Below the pieces are notes generated by a model, which worked only from the letters and a program-made list of their open reading frames with translations, was not told the DNA's origin and made no database searches. A DNA stretch of 64,000 nt, from assembly GCA_965222065.1 (NCBI GenBank), contig OZ244933.1, positions 1,054,001-1,118,000 on the forward strand, written 5' to 3'. A program made the position numbers and the translations under genes. Shown piece after piece: positions 8,581-17,847 of this stretch. The stretch comes from GM7GCV1 sp965222065. Lineage in GTDB: Bacteria; Pseudomonadota; Gammaproteobacteria; Pseudomonadales; GM7GCV1. Positions within the stretch are counted from its first letter, which is position 1. The number at the start of each line of letters is the position of its first letter.

Positions 8581-9849
8581 ATGTCATCACAGACTCGCGA
8601 CCAACTTGTCTCTCTTGAAGCCGAACTGGCGTCCCGCTACGAATCGCTCAAGGCGCAAAATCTCAAGCTGGATATCACCCGGGGGAAACCCTCTGTTCAA
8701 CAGCTCTCCCTGTCAAACCACCTCGACGGTATCCTTGAAGGCAACTACATGTCCGCCGATGGCGAAGACACACGCAATTACGGCAACCTGCGCGGCATTC
8801 CTGAAGTGCGCAAGCTCGGTGCCCACATGCTTGATGTTCCGTCAGACAATATCATTGCCGCCGGTAACGCCAGCCTGACCCTGATGTACCTCTGCATGCT
8901 GCACTCTTGCTATTACGGCGCACGTGGTCCGGAAAATGCCTGGTCCAATGCCTGCAAACCCAGGATGATCTGCCCGGTACCCGGCTATGATCGCCACTTC
9001 AGCATTTGCGAGAACCTGGGCGTAGAAATGGTCACAGTGCCGATGATCGAATCCGGCCCGGATATGGACGCGGTTGAAAAGCTGCTTAAAGAAGACGAAA
9101 ACATTGTTGGACTCTGGTGTGTTCCCAAGTATTCAAACCCGACTGGCGTGATTTACTCCGACGAAACCGTCGATCGTATTGCCCAACTGGGCCACATCGC
9201 CAAGCCCTGGTTCCGCGTTTTTTATGACAACGCCTATGCCGTTCATGACCTTGGCGACAAGCCAGCAACCCTCGCCAGTCTCTGGGAACGCTGTGAAGCT
9301 CATGGCACGCTTGATTCTGTCTGGCATTTCGGCTCCACATCAAAAATCACCTTTGCCGGTGCCGGCGTTTCCTTTGTTGCCAGCTCCAGTGACAATCTCG
9401 CCGAATTGCAGTCACTACTGGGCGTGATGATTATAGGTTTCGACAAGGTAAACCAGCTACGTCATGCCCGCATGTTTCCCGATGAGGCATCACTGGCATC
9501 GCACATGACCAGGCACGCCGAACTGATTCGCCCCAAATTCGCCGCGGTATTAGAAGCACTGGATGCAGAGCTGGCCGAATACGGTAACTGGACCCAGGCC
9601 GATGGTGGTTATTTTATTTCCTTTGATACCGAACCCGGACTGGCGTCCGAAGTGGTACGCCTCGCAGCAGAAGCAGGTGTAAAGCTCACCCCTGCGGGCG
9701 CGACCTTCCCTTACGGGAAAGATCCGCAAGATCGCAATATTCGCATAGCGCCGACACTCCCTCCTCTGGAAGAGGTAGTAAAGGCCATGGAGGTGTTTGT
9801 CTGCTGTGTCAAGCTGGCGACAGTGCGCAAGGAAATTGCTGCTGATTAA
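8581..9849 (+). CDS. PLP-dependent aminotransferase, Asp_aminotransf (PF12897) type
   Basis: A 422-residue fold-type I aminotransferase. The N-terminal 'LKLDITRGKPS' and the Schiff-base lysine in 'STSKITFAGAG' are characteristic of the PF12897 group, whose studied members use aspartate or alanine with 2-oxo acids. The substrate cannot be read from sequence. I use the ATG at 8581 ('MSSQTRDQL'); an extension to 8329 would overlap ilvE's start and is low-complexity. A strong terminator follows. Confidence 0.88.
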   Translation: MSSQTRDQLVSLEAELASRYESLKAQNLKLDITRGKPSVQQLSLSNHLDGILEGNYMSADGEDTRNYGNLRGIPEVRKLGAHMLDVPSDNIIAAGNASLTLMYLCMLHSCYYGARGPENAWSNACKPRMICPVPGYDRHFSICENLGVEMVTVPMIESGPDMDAVEKLLKEDENIVGLWCVPKYSNPTGVIYSDETVDRIAQLGHIAKPWFRVFYDNAYAVHDLGDKPATLASLWERCEAHGTLDSVWHFGSTSKITFAGAGVSFVASSSDNLAELQSLLGVMIIGFDKVNQLRHARMFPDEASLASHMTRHAELIRPKFAAVLEALDAELAEYGNWTQADGGYFISFDTEPGLASEVVRLAAEAGVKLTPAGATFPYGKDPQDRNIRIAPTLPPLEEVVKAMEVFVCCVKLATVRKEIAAD

Positions 9850-9870
9850 CTGGTCATTTGAACAATTACT

Positions 9871-9899
9871 AAAAAAGCCCGGTTTATCCGGGCTTTTTT
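9871..9899 (+). terminator. Intrinsic terminator after the aminotransferase
   Basis: AAAAAAGCCCGG, a TTTAT loop, then CCGGGCTTTTTT: a 12-bp stem ending in a T-run, 21 bases past the stop. The symmetric A-run means it could stop transcription from either side. Confidence 0.92.
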
Positions 9900-10253
9900 A
9901 GTTACAGAAACGAAACAAGTGTATTTATAACAATTAAAGCACTCGCACCCGCCATACATTAAAAATTAGGTATCAGGCTTGTTTTTTTATGAACACTGTA
10001 TACATAATGCACTCGGCAGTATTGGCTGATAAGGCACTGACATGCGATAGCTCAGTACAAAAGTCATTTTGACTTTCGCACCTCCCTCTTACATGTCTTT
10101 AAGAATTTCGCCACTACTGCATTTGTAGCCAGGTTCCGAATTAACCAGATGTTCGCTTTTTTGAATATCTGGTCTGTGGTGGGGTCTGTCTATAAATCTG
10201 TGACTTTATACATATAACAAGTTCAGTTTCAGTATCCACAAGGGGGATCAGAA
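9900..10253. other. Intergenic region upstream of the TonB receptor
   Basis: 354 bases without a convincing frame. The receptor's ribosome binding site (AAGGGGGAT) lies just before 10254. Short AT-rich stretches near 10190-10215 could carry a -10 element, but I cannot name a promoter, operator or Fur-like palindrome with confidence. Confidence 0.5.
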
Positions 10254-13200
10254 ATGATGAAACGCACTAAGCTAGCTGCAGCTGTTTCGGCTGTTTGCTC
10301 TGTAATGGCTGCGCAATCACACGCGCAGGAAACCCAACTGGAAGAGGTGGTCGTCACCGGCATACGTGGAAGTATGGAAATGGCGATGGACGTCAAGCGC
10401 AACTCCTCAGGTGTTGTCGACGCGATCTCTGCCGAAGACATGGGTAAATTCCCGGACACCAACCTTGCAGAATCCCTGCAACGTATTACCGGTGTATCCA
10501 TTGACCGAGCACAAGGCGAAGGTTCTCAGGTGACTGTTCGCGGCTTTGCCGGCCAGTTCAACCTGGTTACCCTGAACGGCCGTCAAATGCCGTCTGCCAA
10601 TGTACCCAATACCAGCGGTAACAACTTTGGCTCTACGGGTAACTCCCGTTCGTTTGACTTCTCGACCCTGGCCTCTGAAGGCGTCTCCGGTCTGCAAGTC
10701 TACAAAACCGGTCGTGCTTCTGCGCCGACTGGCGGTATTGGTGCCACCATTAACGTCAACACCATCCGTCCTCTGGAAGCTGGTGACCAGGCCGTTATCG
10801 GTGCCAAGCTGGTAGACGACAAGGGCGGTGACATGACGCCGGAAGTCAGCGGTCTGATCAGCTGGGCCAACGACGACGACACCCTGGGTGTGTCCCTGTT
10901 TGCGACCCGCCAGGAGCGTGAAGGTTCCCAGCGTTCCGCCCTCAATAGTGGCTACGTTTGGCTTTACCCTTACGATCCCACAAACGGCGCGATTGTTAAC
11001 GCGACGCAGACCGACGAGCCAGCAACCGGCCAATTGGCGGCCTATCCGACCAATAACCGGCTTGACAACTCGGCCTATACGCGTGAGCGTACCAATGCGT
11101 TCCTGACCGTGCAGTACGCACCCTCTGATCGCCTGACGATCACGGCGGATGCCTACTACGCACTCAACGAAGCCGAGCAGAACTCTACCCACAGTCAGCA
11201 GTGGCTGGCCCGTAACTTCGACACCGTTGCATGGGATGGCAGTGGCGTCGTAGCCACCCCGCTGACCCTGTCCGAGTTCCACGCCAGCACCGTTCCTGCA
11301 GCGCCCTTTACTGAAGTCGGTACCGACATCATGGACGACAACAGGAAGGTTCGTCAGGACGACGAGATTACGTCTTTCGGCCTGAACTTTGACTACCGTG
11401 TCAATGATTCCTGGACCGCCAATCTCGACCTCGCGACCTCTGAAGGCACGTCCGAAGGTGGTTTCCCTGGCGGCTGGAGTGTCTACCGTGGTGTAAATTC
11501 TTCAGCAGCCAGTGGCTGGCGTGCATTCGACCTGAGCACTCCATACCCCAATACCCTGATTGCCATTACCGATGGTGCGGGTAACCAGAACGGTACGATC
11601 GAAGCGACCGATATTGGTAGCCAGCAGGTCCGACGTAGCTTCAGCAATATGGAGCATTCGGTCGACCAGTTCCAGTTGAGCGGTACCTGGGATAACGGTG
11701 GCAACATCACCGTTGATCTGGGTGTCGGCATGGTCGACATGGAAATGCTGCAGGCCAATAGTGAGCAAGGTCAGGCCCTGGGTGGCTGGGGTGTTGCCTT
11801 TACAGGTGATGTGGAAGAGATGGCCCCGGGCCTCCTTTACGAAGCCTGTGCCATCTGTGAGTTCAAGGACTTCGACTTCCAGGCCAACCGTGCAGCACTT
11901 GATGCGCTGGCGCCTCCAGGAGCCAGCACCATGCTGCTGGGTGAGCAATCCTGGCGTGTCGACCCAGAAGCGTATTGGTGGGCTATGGACGGATGGGATT
12001 ACGCCGGTCCGGACAACGTGTTTGACGCAAACAATCCAAACCAACTTGGTAAGGCAAACAACGGGATTACCGAAGACGTCACCTCGGCCTTTGTGAGTAC
12101 TACCATGCAAGGCGACATCGGTGGCAAGCCCATGGAAGTAGTTGTCGGTATGCGTTGGGAAGAAACCGAAGTAACATCATCAACGCTTCAGAGGGTACCG
12201 ACAGCGATTCGCTGGGACTCCGATAACGACAGCACCGTATTGTTTGGCGAGTCTGAGTCGAACTTGACTGAGGATCACAAGTACGACAACGTGCTGCCCA
12301 GTCTGGATTTCTCGGTTGACCTGACCGATGACTTCAAGGCGCGCGCGTCGTTCAGCCGAACCATCGCCCGTCCGCAGTATAACTACATGTTCATTCCTAC
12401 CAACGTTAGTCACGGCGGTACCCTGACCTATCTTGGCGGTGTACCTGATGCCAACCGCGGCACGGTGCAACTGGACCCACTGGTGTCGGATAACTTCGAC
12501 CTGTCGTTTGAGTGGTACTACGGTGATGCCAGCTACGCGTCGATCGGGTACTTCCAAAAAGCGGTAGCCAACTTCGTGGGTATCGAGCAGGTAGAGCGTC
12601 AGTTCTTCGGTCTGCGTGACGTAACCGCTCGTGCACCAGGCAACCGTCTGGACCAGGCCATCACCGCCCTGGAAAATGGCGGCTGGGCCGTCAGCGAGGA
12701 GAGCCTGTTCACCATGACAGCAATCCTGGATAACCCGGGTGACTTCCCTGGTGGGGCAGCTGACTATGACGGTTCCGGTGCCCAGGCCGTGGACATCCTG
12801 AACAACTACGACGTGTTCCCAAATGAGCAAGATCCGCTCTATACCTTCCAGACTGCGCTGCCTGTGAACAACCAGACAGCCAACATTGATGGTTACGAGA
12901 TCGCGGTTCAGCACTTCTTTGGTGAAACCGGCTTTGGTATTCAGGCCAACGCGACCCTGGTAGGTGGGGACATTGCATTCGACAACAGTGCACCTCCCAC
13001 ATTTGACCAGTTCGCCCTGGAAGGTCTGTCTGACTCAGCGAACCTGATCCTGGTTTGGGAAAACGACACCTTCGGTGCTCGTATTGCCTACAACTGGCGT
13101 GAAGCGTTCCTGAACCAGGCCAACGCAGGTAACTATCTGCCACGTTACACGGATGACTACGCGCAGTTGGACCTTAACCTGAGCTGGAACGTGACTGACC

Positions 13201-13334
13201 AGTTCGCACTGAGCCTGGATGGCATCAACCTCACCGAGGAAGGTGTTTACCAGTACGGTCGTACCTACAACCAGCGCTACATCAACTCAGAAGCTGATGC
13301 ACGCTGGGTACTGGCGGCTCGCTACGACTTCTAA
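10254..13334 (+). CDS. TonB-dependent outer-membrane receptor (large, Xanthomonas/Caulobacter type)
   Basis: A 1026-residue outer-membrane active transporter. A signal peptide ends at about residue 24 ('AQSHAQ'), followed by a TonB box-like 'LEEVVVTGIRGSM', a plug domain with 'KFPDTNLAESLQRITGVSIDR' and 'TVRGF', and a long beta-barrel ending in the C-terminal aromatic '..AARYDF'. This subclass usually imports carbohydrates or other polymers rather than iron. The ligand is not visible from sequence. The neighbours downstream (cupin-like protein, halogenase, DUF6445) are a recurring set beside such receptors. Confidence 0.95.
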   Translation: MMKRTKLAAAVSAVCSVMAAQSHAQETQLEEVVVTGIRGSMEMAMDVKRNSSGVVDAISAEDMGKFPDTNLAESLQRITGVSIDRAQGEGSQVTVRGFAGQFNLVTLNGRQMPSANVPNTSGNNFGSTGNSRSFDFSTLASEGVSGLQVYKTGRASAPTGGIGATINVNTIRPLEAGDQAVIGAKLVDDKGGDMTPEVSGLISWANDDDTLGVSLFATRQEREGSQRSALNSGYVWLYPYDPTNGAIVNATQTDEPATGQLAAYPTNNRLDNSAYTRERTNAFLTVQYAPSDRLTITADAYYALNEAEQNSTHSQQWLARNFDTVAWDGSGVVATPLTLSEFHASTVPAAPFTEVGTDIMDDNRKVRQDDEITSFGLNFDYRVNDSWTANLDLATSEGTSEGGFPGGWSVYRGVNSSAASGWRAFDLSTPYPNTLIAITDGAGNQNGTIEATDIGSQQVRRSFSNMEHSVDQFQLSGTWDNGGNITVDLGVGMVDMEMLQANSEQGQALGGWGVAFTGDVEEMAPGLLYEACAICEFKDFDFQANRAALDALAPPGASTMLLGEQSWRVDPEAYWWAMDGWDYAGPDNVFDANNPNQLGKANNGITEDVTSAFVSTTMQGDIGGKPMEVVVGMRWEETEVTSSTLQRVPTAIRWDSDNDSTVLFGESESNLTEDHKYDNVLPSLDFSVDLTDDFKARASFSRTIARPQYNYMFIPTNVSHGGTLTYLGGVPDANRGTVQLDPLVSDNFDLSFEWYYGDASYASIGYFQKAVANFVGIEQVERQFFGLRDVTARAPGNRLDQAITALENGGWAVSEESLFTMTAILDNPGDFPGGAADYDGSGAQAVDILNNYDVFPNEQDPLYTFQTALPVNNQTANIDGYEIAVQHFFGETGFGIQANATLVGGDIAFDNSAPPTFDQFALEGLSDSANLILVWENDTFGARIAYNWREAFLNQANAGNYLPRYTDDYAQLDLNLSWNVTDQFALSLDGINLTEEGVYQYGRTYNQRYINSEADARWVLAARYDF

Positions 13335-13342
13335 TGACGGAC

Positions 13343-13429
13343 GTTCCCACCTTCGGGTGGGAACAACCTGACCTAGAACGTAGTTCTTAAAAATGGCCCT
13401 CACCAACCTGTTGGTGGGGGCTTTTTTTT
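13343..13429 (+). terminator. Double hairpin terminator after the TonB receptor
   Basis: First hairpin GTTCCCACC-TTCG-GGTGGGAAC at 13343-13364, which lacks a T-run. The second, at 13395-13421, has an 11-bp stem with one T:G pair and is followed by eight T. The second is the intrinsic terminator; the first may protect the mRNA end. Confidence 0.88.
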
Positions 13430-13713
13430 GAGACACTCATACCATCTCAGGATGCTCGTAACTATTTACCTGACAGGCTCACCCAGTTACCTGACAGTCG
13501 CTCCCCGGACTTTACCCAACAGGCAGAATAAATTGATCAATATCAACGACTTCCGGGCAGTAACTGCATAGGCTTTGCCTATAGAAACGATAACTGTTTG
13601 AGGCGGTCAGGCACTGGCTTTTTCGTGCTATCCTCGACGAGATAAATTAATCAATACAACCAGACAAACGTACCAAACCTCTTGGCATTGGCCAGTAATT
13701 AGAGGGTTTAACT
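13430..13713. other. Intergenic region upstream of the cupin-like gene
   Basis: About 280 bases with no frame of interest. It must hold the promoter of the 13714-16248 pair, because a strong terminator precedes it. An AT-rich run (GATAAATTAATCAATAC) around 13640-13658 is a possible -10 region, but nothing distinctive. Confidence 0.45.
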
Positions 13714-14739
13714 ATGGCTCAAAAAACAGCACGTGTTATTGAAGGCCTTTCGCCTGATCAAATCCCCTATGAAGAACTGCTTGCGGGATACGAGCCCGTG
13801 ATTATGCGGGGATTGATTTCCGATTGGCCGCTGGTTCAGGCAGGGCTGGAGTCCTCTGAAAAGGCGATGGAGCTCTTACTTTCCGGCTATAGCGGCAAAC
13901 CTGCCAAAGTGTATGTTGGCGCTCCGGAAGACGGCGGACGTTATCATTACAATGAAGAGGGCACCGGACTTAACTACCATGTAGAAACCATCCGGCTTGA
14001 AGACATGTTTTCCCGCATCCGGGAAGGCTTCAACCAGCCAGACGCACCCTATCTTTACAGCCCGTCGCTGGTTTACACCGATGAATTTCCCGACCTGCTG
14101 GAAGAAAACGGCTTGAGCCTGACCCATGGGGAAATCAGGCCAGATCATCTGGTTGCAAAAATCTGGATAGGCACCCAGTCCATTGCCAGCGCTCATTTTG
14201 ACATGCCCAGCAATATGGCCTGCTGCCTGGTCGGTAAACGGCGTTTTACCCTGTTCCCCCCCGAGCAGGTTCACAACATTTATCCGGGACCTTTTAATCC
14301 AACGCCCGGAGGCCAGGTAATTACCATGGCCAACTTGCGCGACCCCGATTTTGATACTCACCCGCGCTTCAGGCAAGCGCTGGACGCCTCCGTGATTGCC
14401 GATCTGGAACCCGGTGATGTACTTTATTACCCCAGCATGTGGTGGCATGAGGTGGAAGCCAGGAACAAGTTCAACATCATGGTGAACTACTGGTGGCATT
14501 CCTCACCTTTCTATATGGGCGATCCCGTGCATGCGATCATGCATGGCATCCTGGCACTGCGCGATCGCCCCGAGCACATCAAAAAAGCCTGGCGCGAGAT
14601 GTTTGATTACTATGTATTTGGATCACCGGAAAAACCCAGGGAGCACTTGCCTGAAGCTGCCCAGGGTGTTTTGGGCGAGCTTGACGAAACCATGGCCAGA
14701 AGATTGCGAGCCATGCTACAGCACTCACTAAACCGCTAA
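13714..14739 (+). CDS. Cupin-like / JmjC-fold (Cupin_8) protein
   Basis: A 341-residue protein with the fold of Fe(II)/2-oxoglutarate oxygenases. 'SAHFDMP' supplies the HxD iron ligands and 'YYPSMWWHEVEA' the distal histidine; 'LVYTDEFPDLL' and 'FTLFPPEQVHNIYPGP' are typical of the Cupin_8 group found next to tryptophan-halogenase-like genes. It probably hydroxylates a protein or small molecule, substrate unknown. 15 bases separate it from the halogenase, so one operon. Confidence 0.85.
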   Translation: MAQKTARVIEGLSPDQIPYEELLAGYEPVIMRGLISDWPLVQAGLESSEKAMELLLSGYSGKPAKVYVGAPEDGGRYHYNEEGTGLNYHVETIRLEDMFSRIREGFNQPDAPYLYSPSLVYTDEFPDLLEENGLSLTHGEIRPDHLVAKIWIGTQSIASAHFDMPSNMACCLVGKRRFTLFPPEQVHNIYPGPFNPTPGGQVITMANLRDPDFDTHPRFRQALDASVIADLEPGDVLYYPSMWWHEVEARNKFNIMVNYWWHSSPFYMGDPVHAIMHGILALRDRPEHIKKAWREMFDYYVFGSPEKPREHLPEAAQGVLGELDETMARRLRAMLQHSLNR

Positions 14740-14754
14740 CACGAAAACCTTTTT

Positions 14755-16248
14755 ATGCAAAAAACTGAAAAAACCAGGGTGGTTATCGCCGGGGGCGGCA
14801 CAGCTGGCTGGATAACTGCCTACAGCTTGTCCCGCCACCTGGGCAAATTTCTCGACATTACCTTGGTTGAATCCGACCAGATCGGCACCGTTGGTGTCGG
14901 TGAAGCGACCATTCCCAGCATGAAAGTTTTTCATCGGCTGGTCGACATTGACGAGCAGGAATTTATGCGCGAAACCCAGGCCACATTCAAGCTTGGGATC
15001 TCGCTGGAAAACTGGGGCAACATCGGCGACAAGTACATACACTCGTTTGGCACCATCGGCCAGGGCAGCTGGATAGCCGAGTTCCATGAATACTGGCTGG
15101 AAGCCAGGGAGCAGGGATTTGGCGGCAGCCTGGATGACTATTGCCTGGAGTTGAAAGCAGCAAAAGAAAACAGGTTTGCCACCCAGATTAACAAGACTCC
15201 CCTGCTGTATGCCTATCACCTGAACGCGACGGATTACGCCAAATACCTCCGCAAGAAGAGCGAAAAGCTGGGTGTTAAACGTGTTGAAGGGAAAATTTCA
15301 GAGATAAAAGATGATCCCAAAAACGGAAATATCGCGACCCTGCACCTGGATAACGGCAAAACCGTCGAGGGCGATTTTTTTGTCGACTGCACCGGCTTTA
15401 AAGCCCTGCTACTGGGCGAGCATCTCAAGGTAGGCTTTGAGGACTGGAGTCACTGGCTAAAATCCAACCGGGCCATCGCGGTACAAACGGAACTGAATGT
15501 ACCACCTGTAGCCTATACGCGCTCTATTTCCCACGACAAGGGCTGGCAATGGCAAATCCCGCTGCAAAGCCGGATGGGCAACGGCATTATTTACTGTGAC
15601 AAATACATGTCTGACGACGAAGCGAAGCAGAAGCTATATGACAACCTTCCCGGCGAACCCCTGACTGAACCCAACATGCTTCGCTTTACTACCGGTCGCA
15701 GGGATAAGTTCTGGCACAAGAACTGTGTGGCTATTGGTCTTTCCAGTGGCTTTCTTGAACCACTGGAATCCACCAGTATCCACCTGATCACGACGGCCGT
15801 CATACGTTTAATGCGCCTGTTTCCCTTTACTGATGACTGGCAGCGGCAGGCGGATGAATTTAATGCCCTGACCGAAAAGGAAATGAATTCAGTACGCGAC
15901 TTTGTCATCCTGCATTACAAGCTGACTGCTCGTAACGACAGCGATTACTGGAATGATTACCGAACCATGGACGTCCCGGAAACACTGACCCACCGACTGG
16001 AGGTTTTCCGCAAAAACGGTTACACCACCTCGGACGGTCTTTTTCACGTGCCCTCCTGGGTGCAGGTGATGATGGGGCAGGGATTAATTCCCGAGCGTCA
16101 CCACAGCGCCAGCCGTATTCTGCCCCCACAGGGACTCAAGGAGCAGTTGGCAAAAATCAGGAAGCATGTCGATATGCAGCTGAAGCAACTCCCGTCTCAT
16201 CCGGACTTTATCAAGCAGTACTGCTCTGCTCCGCAATCAAAACTCTAG
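14755..16248 (+). CDS. Flavin-dependent (tryptophan-type) halogenase
   Basis: A 497-residue FAD protein. 'GGGTAGW' (13-19) binds FAD; 'GVGEATIP' (47-54) and 'WQWQIP' are halogenase signatures, the latter blocking monooxygenation. The catalytic lysine is at residue 79 and the glutamate in 'FLEPLEST' is kept; both match the PrnA residues used to position HOCl. So it looks catalytically competent, unlike many degenerate relatives. The substrate is unknown and no pathway gene (NRPS, PKS, tryptophan oxidase) or flavin reductase is nearby. The gene set with TonB receptor and cupin-like protein suggests a role tied to an imported or surface molecule. Confidence 0.93.
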   Translation: MQKTEKTRVVIAGGGTAGWITAYSLSRHLGKFLDITLVESDQIGTVGVGEATIPSMKVFHRLVDIDEQEFMRETQATFKLGISLENWGNIGDKYIHSFGTIGQGSWIAEFHEYWLEAREQGFGGSLDDYCLELKAAKENRFATQINKTPLLYAYHLNATDYAKYLRKKSEKLGVKRVEGKISEIKDDPKNGNIATLHLDNGKTVEGDFFVDCTGFKALLLGEHLKVGFEDWSHWLKSNRAIAVQTELNVPPVAYTRSISHDKGWQWQIPLQSRMGNGIIYCDKYMSDDEAKQKLYDNLPGEPLTEPNMLRFTTGRRDKFWHKNCVAIGLSSGFLEPLESTSIHLITTAVIRLMRLFPFTDDWQRQADEFNALTEKEMNSVRDFVILHYKLTARNDSDYWNDYRTMDVPETLTHRLEVFRKNGYTTSDGLFHVPSWVQVMMGQGLIPERHHSASRILPPQGLKEQLAKIRKHVDMQLKQLPSHPDFIKQYCSAPQSKL

Positions 16249-16274
16249 CCGAGGTCAGGATTTAAGGCAGTTAC

Positions 16275-17006
16275 CTACTTCGGCAGAACGGCAGCAAAAA
16301 AATTCAGGGTCAGCCGGCCCTTCATGGGATCCGGATTTAACAATTCCGGATGGGTGATGTGGCCGCTGTGCGGTAGTTCGCCGTTATAAAAAACCATACG
16401 GTTGAATTTGGCCGGCACAGAAGTAATAAGTTCGGCGATTTCGTTGGAGCTGGTCATATACTCTGGCGGCCGCCGAAACACTTCAGAATGTTCTTCCAAA
16501 TAACGAAGTGCTGCCTCGTGGTCCCTTGAGGCCATCTGGAATGCCTTAACTGCAATTTCCTTGTTCTTCCAACGGTAAAGGCCAGTCCCGCCCAGATCGG
16601 GGTTTTCAAACAGGTAAATCACACCGGCGTACGTTTGATACTGCGGGCCTACCCGTGGATCAATATGGCACATGCGGTGATAGACCGAGAGCTCTTCCGG
16701 CTTGAGCGCCACGTTGGATAAAAACGCCTTGAGACGAATGTTGGCACGATGGAAAGGGAAAAACCGGCTCAATTTAGAGCGAATAAACCCGTGAATTTCC
16801 TGAATCTGGTCCCTGTGTAAATCCGGGCCTCGACCAGGATGTCCCAATGGCTTGGATTCTATTTTGGCAATCTGGCTCGACAGACTGTTGATGATGCCAT
16901 GCGGATCCGCCAAAAAATCATCCACAATCGCATAATTCTGCCCGGCCTCAAGTTCGTGAATATTGATTTCAGGATTCGATGCAACCTTGACTTTGGGTTG
17001 TTCCAT
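16275..17006 (-). CDS. DUF6445-type putative Fe(II)/2OG oxygenase
   Basis: A 243-residue protein convergent with the halogenase. 'YHRMCHIDPR' could give an HxD pair, 'GVIYLFENPDLGGTGLYRWK' resembles the beta-strand/turn seen in DUF6445 proteins, and 'NGELPHSGHI' offers a distal histidine, so a 2-oxoglutarate oxygenase-like fold is likely. I start at the ATG at 17006 rather than the TTG at 17057. Members recur in halogenase/TonB receptor clusters; activity is unproven. Confidence 0.7.
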   Translation of the reverse strand: MEQPKVKVASNPEINIHELEAGQNYAIVDDFLADPHGIINSLSSQIAKIESKPLGHPGRGPDLHRDQIQEIHGFIRSKLSRFFPFHRANIRLKAFLSNVALKPEELSVYHRMCHIDPRVGPQYQTYAGVIYLFENPDLGGTGLYRWKNKEIAVKAFQMASRDHEAALRYLEEHSEVFRRPPEYMTSSNEIAELITSVPAKFNRMVFYNGELPHSGHITHPELLNPDPMKGRLTLNFFAAVLPK

Positions 17007-17242
17007 GACTGTGCTAGTACCTGCTTGATTTACAGCCCATATTGCCGAAGAGACCAACTATTTTAAAGCGCTTGTAAACAGCTTTGCTCGTTATTTCTTG
17101 CTCTGCTTGAGCTATATCAACTTATCCCGGTAACTGGCTTTGCAAAAGGTCATGAAAATGGATAGAAGCAGTTTCTTGAGAGCGGGTTTTCTGTCAAGCC
17201 TGGTAAGCGGCAACTTCAGTTTTTGCTTTTGTTGCCTGATAG

Positions 17243-17584
17243 TTAATCAGATTTATTTTCGGGTCTGGCGCCCATATTCTGAAAGGGGAACTGGGCGACT
17301 TTGTCGCTGGATTTAATCTCTGAAATCTTGCCCTTGCCTTCCTTCTCCACTTCATCGATGCGTATGACAGAGTGCATAGGAATAAAGGAACGCTTGACGC
17401 TACTGAACTCATTTTTTAGCTTTTCTTCTGCCGGATCGACAATCACCTGGGTGTGCTCACCAAAGACAAACTCTTCAATTTCAATAAAGCCCATGAGGTC
17501 ACTTTGAAAGATCTGTCGCGCATAGACTTCATAAACCTGTCCCTGATTGTAGAAAACGACTCGGTACATTGGTTGTTTGGGCAT
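17243..17584 (-). CDS. DUF1820 family protein
   Basis: A 113-residue cytoplasmic protein. 'YRVVFYNQGQVYEVYARQIFQSDLMGFIEIEEFVFGE' is the conserved core of DUF1820, commonly encoded close to miaB in gammaproteobacteria, as here (divergent, 263 bases away). Function unknown; the C-terminal 20 residues are variable. Confidence 0.88.
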   Translation of the reverse strand: MPKQPMYRVVFYNQGQVYEVYARQIFQSDLMGFIEIEEFVFGEHTQVIVDPAEEKLKNEFSSVKRSFIPMHSVIRIDEVEKEGKGKISEIKSSDKVAQFPFQNMGARPENKSD

Positions 17585-17847
17585 AGAGTATCTGTCAACG
17601 TGTAGGCGGATTAAAAAAGGGCGCGAATGTTAGCATATGGTGAGCATTCGCTCTGGAAATTTGCTCCTAAACTCGTATATCGGTCCATCTCTCCCGAATT
17701 AAAGGGCTATGCCCTGGAATTTAAGGGCTATACCCGGAAGTTTGATGGTTTTACCCCCGGATTGAGTGAAATTCTTTGCGCTCATCGATATAATCGCCCG
17801 CCTTATTTTTCAACCCCATTTTTTGGTTTTCTGACCGGATACTGATT

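Noticed and set aside
10407..11282. A 291-residue frame antisense to the TonB receptor
   Set aside because: Antisense shadow in a strongly supported coding region.
17627..17845. A 72-residue frame just upstream of miaB with 'KGY..FKGYTRKFDGFTPG' repeats
   Set aside because: The repeat comes from a short degenerate duplication in non-coding DNA. No good start and no family.
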